Positions 60,813 through 64,000 of a stretch of DNA of 64,000 nucleotides are shown here, piece by piece (positions within the stretch are counted from its first letter, which is position 1; the number at the start of each line of letters is the position of its first letter). The notes beneath the pieces are model-generated. The model was not told the origin of the DNA and made no database searches. It saw nothing but the letters and a program-made list of their open reading frames with translations. The stretch covers positions 279,349-343,348 of the forward strand of contig NZ_FOCL01000008.1 in assembly GCF_900110105.1 (NCBI RefSeq), given 5' to 3'. This stretch comes from Mucilaginibacter gossypiicola. GTDB taxonomy: Bacteria > Bacteroidota > Bacteroidia > Sphingobacteriales > Sphingobacteriaceae. Made by a program: the position numbers and the translations under genes.

Positions 60813-61127
60813 TCCGGATTTTTTTAAAAAAAGCCCTGCTCCATAACCCGGACGCAGGGCTTTTTACGTTTTGAATTTTTAATAATCAACGTCTTTTGCC
60901 GGGGAATATTTTCTACAAACATTTCTCGAAATGGGGAAAGTCTGCTGTGGAAATATCTTGTTTTGTATTCCTATCAGGAATATAAATTGATGAATGTGTT
61001 TATTTGAAATAAAAAAATCTATCAAAATCACAGATCAGGTTTTTTTTGGCGAATTATTTCACCAATGGTATGCTTGTTGCCAAGTATCATAAAAAGAGAT
61101 CTAAACTTTAATCTGATAACCACGTTT
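60813..61127. other. 315-base gap between paired lipoprotein genes
   Basis: After the terminator the sequence is AT-rich with no repeat family and no convincing gene. No promoter with both boxes was found. Confidence 0.45.
60828..60865 (+). terminator. Terminator after lipoprotein 1
   Basis: aaaaagccctgc (60828-60839) pairs perfectly with gcagggcttttt (60854-60865) around a 14-base loop. The stem ends in the T-run. It could also work on the minus strand. Confidence 0.85.
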
Positions 61128-61907
61128 ATGAAACTAAATCTACGCAGTATATTACCTTTATTAGCAGGTGTAGCTGTTCTTTACTCGGCCTGTACAAAAA
61201 CAGGGGTCAATTCAAAATCCGATTCATCAACTACAAAAGTAAGCGATAATGTAGCAAGCTCTGCAATTGCAGATAACCTTGCAAAATCATTAGCGGGTTC
61301 ATTTGGCGGCGCCAGCGTTAACGACGGTGTTACCCCATCAACTAATGCTACATCATCAAAGCTTAAAGTACAAAGCACTTACAGCTGCGGCTTTTATGTT
61401 GATACCAGCCTCAATGTTGTATTTAACCAGGGCGATACCCTGAAAGCAACCAAAACTGGCGGTACTAAATACTACTTTGTGTGCGATGGCAATAAAACTG
61501 TTGGTTATGATTCGGTTGATTCGTTAAACACTGTGGGCAGCGGTCCGGGTTATTCATTTGTTTACAACATTGTGCAGAAATATAAAGTTAGAGGCTTAAA
61601 TACCAATAACTCAAATTTCTCGCTTGATGGCCCAATGAAAGCTTATATCGATAACGAGTACACTAAATACAAAACATTTAGCAGGGTACATAATACTTAC
61701 ACGTTTACTAACCTGTACGTACACGGTGATGATAATTTTGATATCACCAGTGGTACAGCTACTTTCCGTTCGGAAGGAAAAACAAACGGCGGTGGCTGGG
61801 ATTACAGCGGCACTATTGTTTTCCTGGGCAACCACAAAGCTAAGCTGACTTTCCTTAACAAGATATTCTTAATTGACCTGATAACCGGCACTGCAACACC
61901 AGCTTAA
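61128..61907 (+). CDS. Lipoprotein, paralogue 2 of a tandem pair
   Basis: The ATG at 61128 starts a lipoprotein signal (MKLNLRSILPLLAGVAVLYS, then AC at the lipobox); an upstream ATG at 61065 would bury it. The 259-residue product has a Ser/Asp-rich linker, a helical SAIADNLAKSLAGSFGGAS segment equivalent to the AQSLVGIFNP part of its neighbour, and the shared C-terminus GTIVFLGNHKAKLTFLNKIF with DLITGTATPA. Its own terminator follows. Function unknown. Confidence 0.6.
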   Translation: MKLNLRSILPLLAGVAVLYSACTKTGVNSKSDSSTTKVSDNVASSAIADNLAKSLAGSFGGASVNDGVTPSTNATSSKLKVQSTYSCGFYVDTSLNVVFNQGDTLKATKTGGTKYYFVCDGNKTVGYDSVDSLNTVGSGPGYSFVYNIVQKYKVRGLNTNNSNFSLDGPMKAYIDNEYTKYKTFSRVHNTYTFTNLYVHGDDNFDITSGTATFRSEGKTNGGGWDYSGTIVFLGNHKAKLTFLNKIFLIDLITGTATPA

Positions 61908-61933
61908 TCACAATCTTTCAATCAATTAATTAT

Positions 61934-61966
61934 GCCCTGTGCCGGTTTCCGGTACGGGGCTTTTTT
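61934..61966 (+). terminator. Terminator after lipoprotein 2
   Basis: gccctgtgccgg and ccggtacggggc form a 12-bp stem with G-T wobbles around a TTT loop, followed by six T residues. Confidence 0.85.
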
Positions 61967-62048
61967 GTGCGTCCATAATAACTTACTATATTGTGGACAA
62001 AAGCTTTGTTCTTTTTAGAGCATAGTCATCAATTTAAACATGAAATAG

Positions 62049-62163
62049 GTCCCCTCTTGAGAGGGGGCGCGCAGGAAAGGAGCGATAGCAGGGGTGTGTT
62101 TATGCGATTAACTTAGCAAAGCAGAAACACACCCCTCCACCCCTCTCAAGAGGGGAATCGCAC
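62049..62163. repeat. Dispersed repeat, family C copy 2
   Basis: cccctcttgagaggg and ccctctcaagagggg are inverted ends; gggtgtgttt and aaacacaccc are inner arms. The right end continues aatcgcac, as seen inverted at the left of copy 1. Confidence 0.8.
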
Positions 62164-62230
62164 TGTCCCACGCTTTTCATGGTTTTTAAATTAGACGGCG
62201 ATGGTCTGATTAAGGGCATCTATCAAAACC

Positions 62231-63457
62231 ATGAAACGCCTCTTATCAAACCTAACTTTCCAGGTACTTATTGCTATTGCCCTTGGGGTAGTGGCAGGCT
62301 TATACGTTAAAGGATTTGCCCCCACTGCCGAGCTCATTAGCAAAACATTCATCAGCCTCATCACCATGCTGATTGCGCCTATCATTTTTTTAACTATTGT
62401 GCTGGGCATTGCAGGCATGAGCGATATGAAAAAGGTAGGTAGGGTAGGTGGCAAGGCGTTGCTCTATTTTGAGATCGTGACCACATTCGCACTCATCATT
62501 GGGGTTACTGTTGCTAATATCATTAAGCCCGGTGCCGGCTTTGAAAACCATGCTGCTAAAATGGATACCAGCAAGCTGGCCGTTTATGAAAAAGCCGCGG
62601 CCGAGATGCATTGGGGTGATTTTATTGCCCATATTGTTCCCTCAAATATGTTTAAAGCTTTTGCTGAAGGCGATATTTTACAGATCCTGTTTTTTGCGAT
62701 ATTGTTTGGTTTCGGCCTAAGCCGGATGGGTAAAAGCGGCGAAGCGGTTATTGTGCTGTTTGATAAGCTTTCGAAAGTGTTTTTTAACATCATGAAAATA
62801 GTGATGAAGGTTGCGCCAATAGGGGCTTTTGCGGGGATGGCTTTTACGGTGAGTAAATACGGCATCCAAACATTGAAGCCGCTGGCCCTGCTGATGGGCT
62901 CGGTTTACCTGACCATGTTCCTGTTCATTTTTGTGATATTGAATATCATTTGCAGGCTGTTCAAATTCAGTCTTTGGGAATACCTGAAATACATCAGGCA
63001 GGAGATATTGATTGTGTTGGGTACGTCCTCGTCCGAATCAGCATTGCCAGCTATGATGGAGAAGATGGAAAAGTTTGGCTGCTCCAAATCAGTAGTGGGT
63101 TTGGTGATCCCTACAGGGTATTCTTTTAATCTGGATGGCACTACCATTTACCTTTCTATGTGCGTGATATTTTTAGCCCAGGTGTTTAATATCCCGCTTT
63201 CATTAGGGCAGGAGTTAACTATCATTGGCATACTGATGATTACCTCCAAAGGTGCAGCAGGCGTAACCGGCAGCGGGTTTATTGTGCTTACCAGTACGCT
63301 TACAGCCATTAAAATTATCCCGGTAGAAGGTTTGGCGATATTAATAGGTGTGGATAGGTTTATGTCGGAAGCGCGGGCTATAACCAATGTAATAGGCAAT
63401 GGCGTGGCTACTATTGTGATTGCTAAGAGTGAGAGGGAGTTTAGGCCACAGGAGTGA
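62231..63457 (+). CDS. Dicarboxylate/amino acid:cation symporter (DAACS)
   Basis: The 408-residue membrane protein belongs to the DctA/GltP family: LTFQVLIAIALGVVAG at the N-terminus, the re-entrant hairpin LGTSSSESALPAM, PTGYSFNLDGTTIYL, and ITSKGAAGVTGSGFIVL, then RAITNVIGNGVATIVI with the substrate-binding Asn. It takes up C4-dicarboxylates or glutamate with sodium or protons. Whether succinate or glutamate is the substrate cannot be decided. Single gene, inner membrane. Confidence 0.9.
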   Translation: MKRLLSNLTFQVLIAIALGVVAGLYVKGFAPTAELISKTFISLITMLIAPIIFLTIVLGIAGMSDMKKVGRVGGKALLYFEIVTTFALIIGVTVANIIKPGAGFENHAAKMDTSKLAVYEKAAAEMHWGDFIAHIVPSNMFKAFAEGDILQILFFAILFGFGLSRMGKSGEAVIVLFDKLSKVFFNIMKIVMKVAPIGAFAGMAFTVSKYGIQTLKPLALLMGSVYLTMFLFIFVILNIICRLFKFSLWEYLKYIRQEILIVLGTSSSESALPAMMEKMEKFGCSKSVVGLVIPTGYSFNLDGTTIYLSMCVIFLAQVFNIPLSLGQELTIIGILMITSKGAAGVTGSGFIVLTSTLTAIKIIPVEGLAILIGVDRFMSEARAITNVIGNGVATIVIAKSEREFRPQE

Positions 63458-63529
63458 TTTCGGATTTGGGATTTTCGATTTCGGATTTTTTTATTGGGAT
63501 TACACTGATTGATTTTTGATTTCGCCGAT

Positions 63530-63640
63530 TTTGTCTGAACCTGAATTTATAGGATTTGCTGGATTATGGGATTCTTATCGATCGGAACAGAAAATCCCGT
63601 AAATCCAAAGAATCCTCCCAAATCCCGGTTCAGGCAGAAA
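63530..63640. repeat. Imperfect inverted repeat (tctgaacctga type)
   Basis: ttgtctgaacctgaattta near the left end and atcccggttcaggcagaaa near the right are imperfect inverse copies around aggatttgctggatta and aatccaaagaatcc words. A similar word, ttgtctgaattcg, occurs near 35009. It lies between the symporter gene and the transposase remnant. A tttcggattt run precedes it (63459-63487). Confidence 0.55.
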
Positions 63641-63641
63641 G

Positions 63642-63662
63642 CATTAGGGATGGTAGCGGATA
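63642..63662. repeat. Dispersed repeat, family D partial copy
   Basis: gcattagggatggtagcgga equals the first 20 bases of family D (gcgttagggatagtagcgga) and then diverges. It ends 27 bases before the transposase stop. Confidence 0.55.
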
Positions 63663-63688
63663 CCGGCCAATGTCATTAAGTTAAGGAA

Positions 63689-64000
63689 CTATATAGCTCT
63701 TTTGTAATTGGTTAAGGTTTTGTATTTGCCAGACCTTCGTTTGAGCTTTTTCACTCTTGGCAGTTTTCTGTTTGGCCTTACTGGTTCAATATATTGAGCA
63801 AAGAGGTTTTGTAATTGGATTAATATTTTTTCGGGATCTTTAAAAAGTAAAAGGCCTATGACCCTGTTCTTCATAATGCCAATAGCGGTGTTTTTATTTA
63901 TTTGATAATCGTATTTGCGCTTAGAAACTTCATGATGGATTTTCTCCTGGGCTGGTTTGCTAATGATTTCCTGTAAGTTGGATAAGAAAACTGTTGCATG
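63689..64000 (-). mobile_element. IS4-like transposase, 3' part only (cut by window)
   Basis: The minus-strand frame is open from the window edge to a TAG at 63689-63691. The visible 103 residues read in part HATVFLSNLQEIISKPAQEK, DYQINKNTAIGIMKNRVIGL and YIEPVRPNRKLPRVKK, ending KYKTLTNYKRAI. The phrase (E)P-(V/I)-RPNRKxPR near the C-terminus is what I remember from IS4-family transposases of Bacteroidota. The DDE residues lie upstream of the window. It could be intact or a remnant. Confidence 0.6.

Larger units (their letters stand above)
61908..62230. other. 323-base gap with family C repeat
   Basis: It contains the terminator just described and family C copy 2 (62049-62163). The 65 bases before the symporter gene show no clear promoter. 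Confidence 0.6.

Noticed and set aside
1..64000. CRISPR array, tRNA or rRNA genes
   Set aside because: No regularly spaced direct repeats and no tRNA-like or rRNA sequence were recognised; the many repeats are dispersed palindromes with unequal spacing.

Overview
The window looks like a chromosome segment from a Bacteroidota bacterium of the Sphingobacteriaceae, close to Mucilaginibacter or Pedobacter. This rests on the ribosomal protein sequences, the TTTG/TAnnTTTG promoter in front of the ribosomal operon, lipoproteins and SusC-like plug sequence typical of the phylum, and the general absence of Shine-Dalgarno sites. No rRNA or tRNA gene and no CRISPR array was seen.

Layout. 1-17.6 kb is a mosaic of envelope, secreted and metabolic genes: LiaF-like proteins, a NUDIX hydrolase whose tail is formed by a repeat, a fungal-type prephenate dehydrogenase, an NHL-repeat lipoprotein, an ATP-grasp protein, an SRPBCC protein behind twin palindromes, an AT-rich three-gene cassette led by an exported caspase-like protease with a beta-propeller, a TPR protein, a rhomboid protease carrying a TonB-receptor plug-like segment, a fucosyltransferase-like enzyme and a periplasmic TonB-like protein. 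17.8-33.3 kb is one co-directional ribosomal block (L3 to L17, with secY, map, infA and rpoA). It has a strong promoter at its head but no S10 gene. Two genes shorter than 60 codons, L30 (26507-26686) and L36 (29572-29688), are included.

33.5-47.5 kb holds dnaK, a Y1 transposase next to a complex palindromic element, a GH31 alpha-glucosidase, a sugar nucleotidyltransferase, an M42 aminopeptidase, acetyltransferases and an acyl-CoA carboxylase beta subunit. 47.6-52.4 kb is an inorganic-carbon cluster: SulP transporter, beta-carbonic anhydrase, DUF1275 membrane protein, second beta-carbonic anhydrase. 52.7-64 kb holds P5C dehydrogenase, small hypotheticals, leucyl-tRNA synthetase, a pair of paralogous lipoproteins, a dicarboxylate symporter and the 3' end of an IS4-like transposase cut by the window edge.

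A striking feature is the density of dispersed palindromic repeats in the gaps. At least five families occur, several with two or three copies here. One family forms the end of a coding sequence, and simple hairpin-forming words even occupy spacers inside the ribosomal operon. The strongest candidates for undescribed biology are the caspase-propeller / PEGA-like / membrane protein cassette (8429-11829), the rhomboid-plug fusion, and the repeat families with their possible link to the Y1 transposase.
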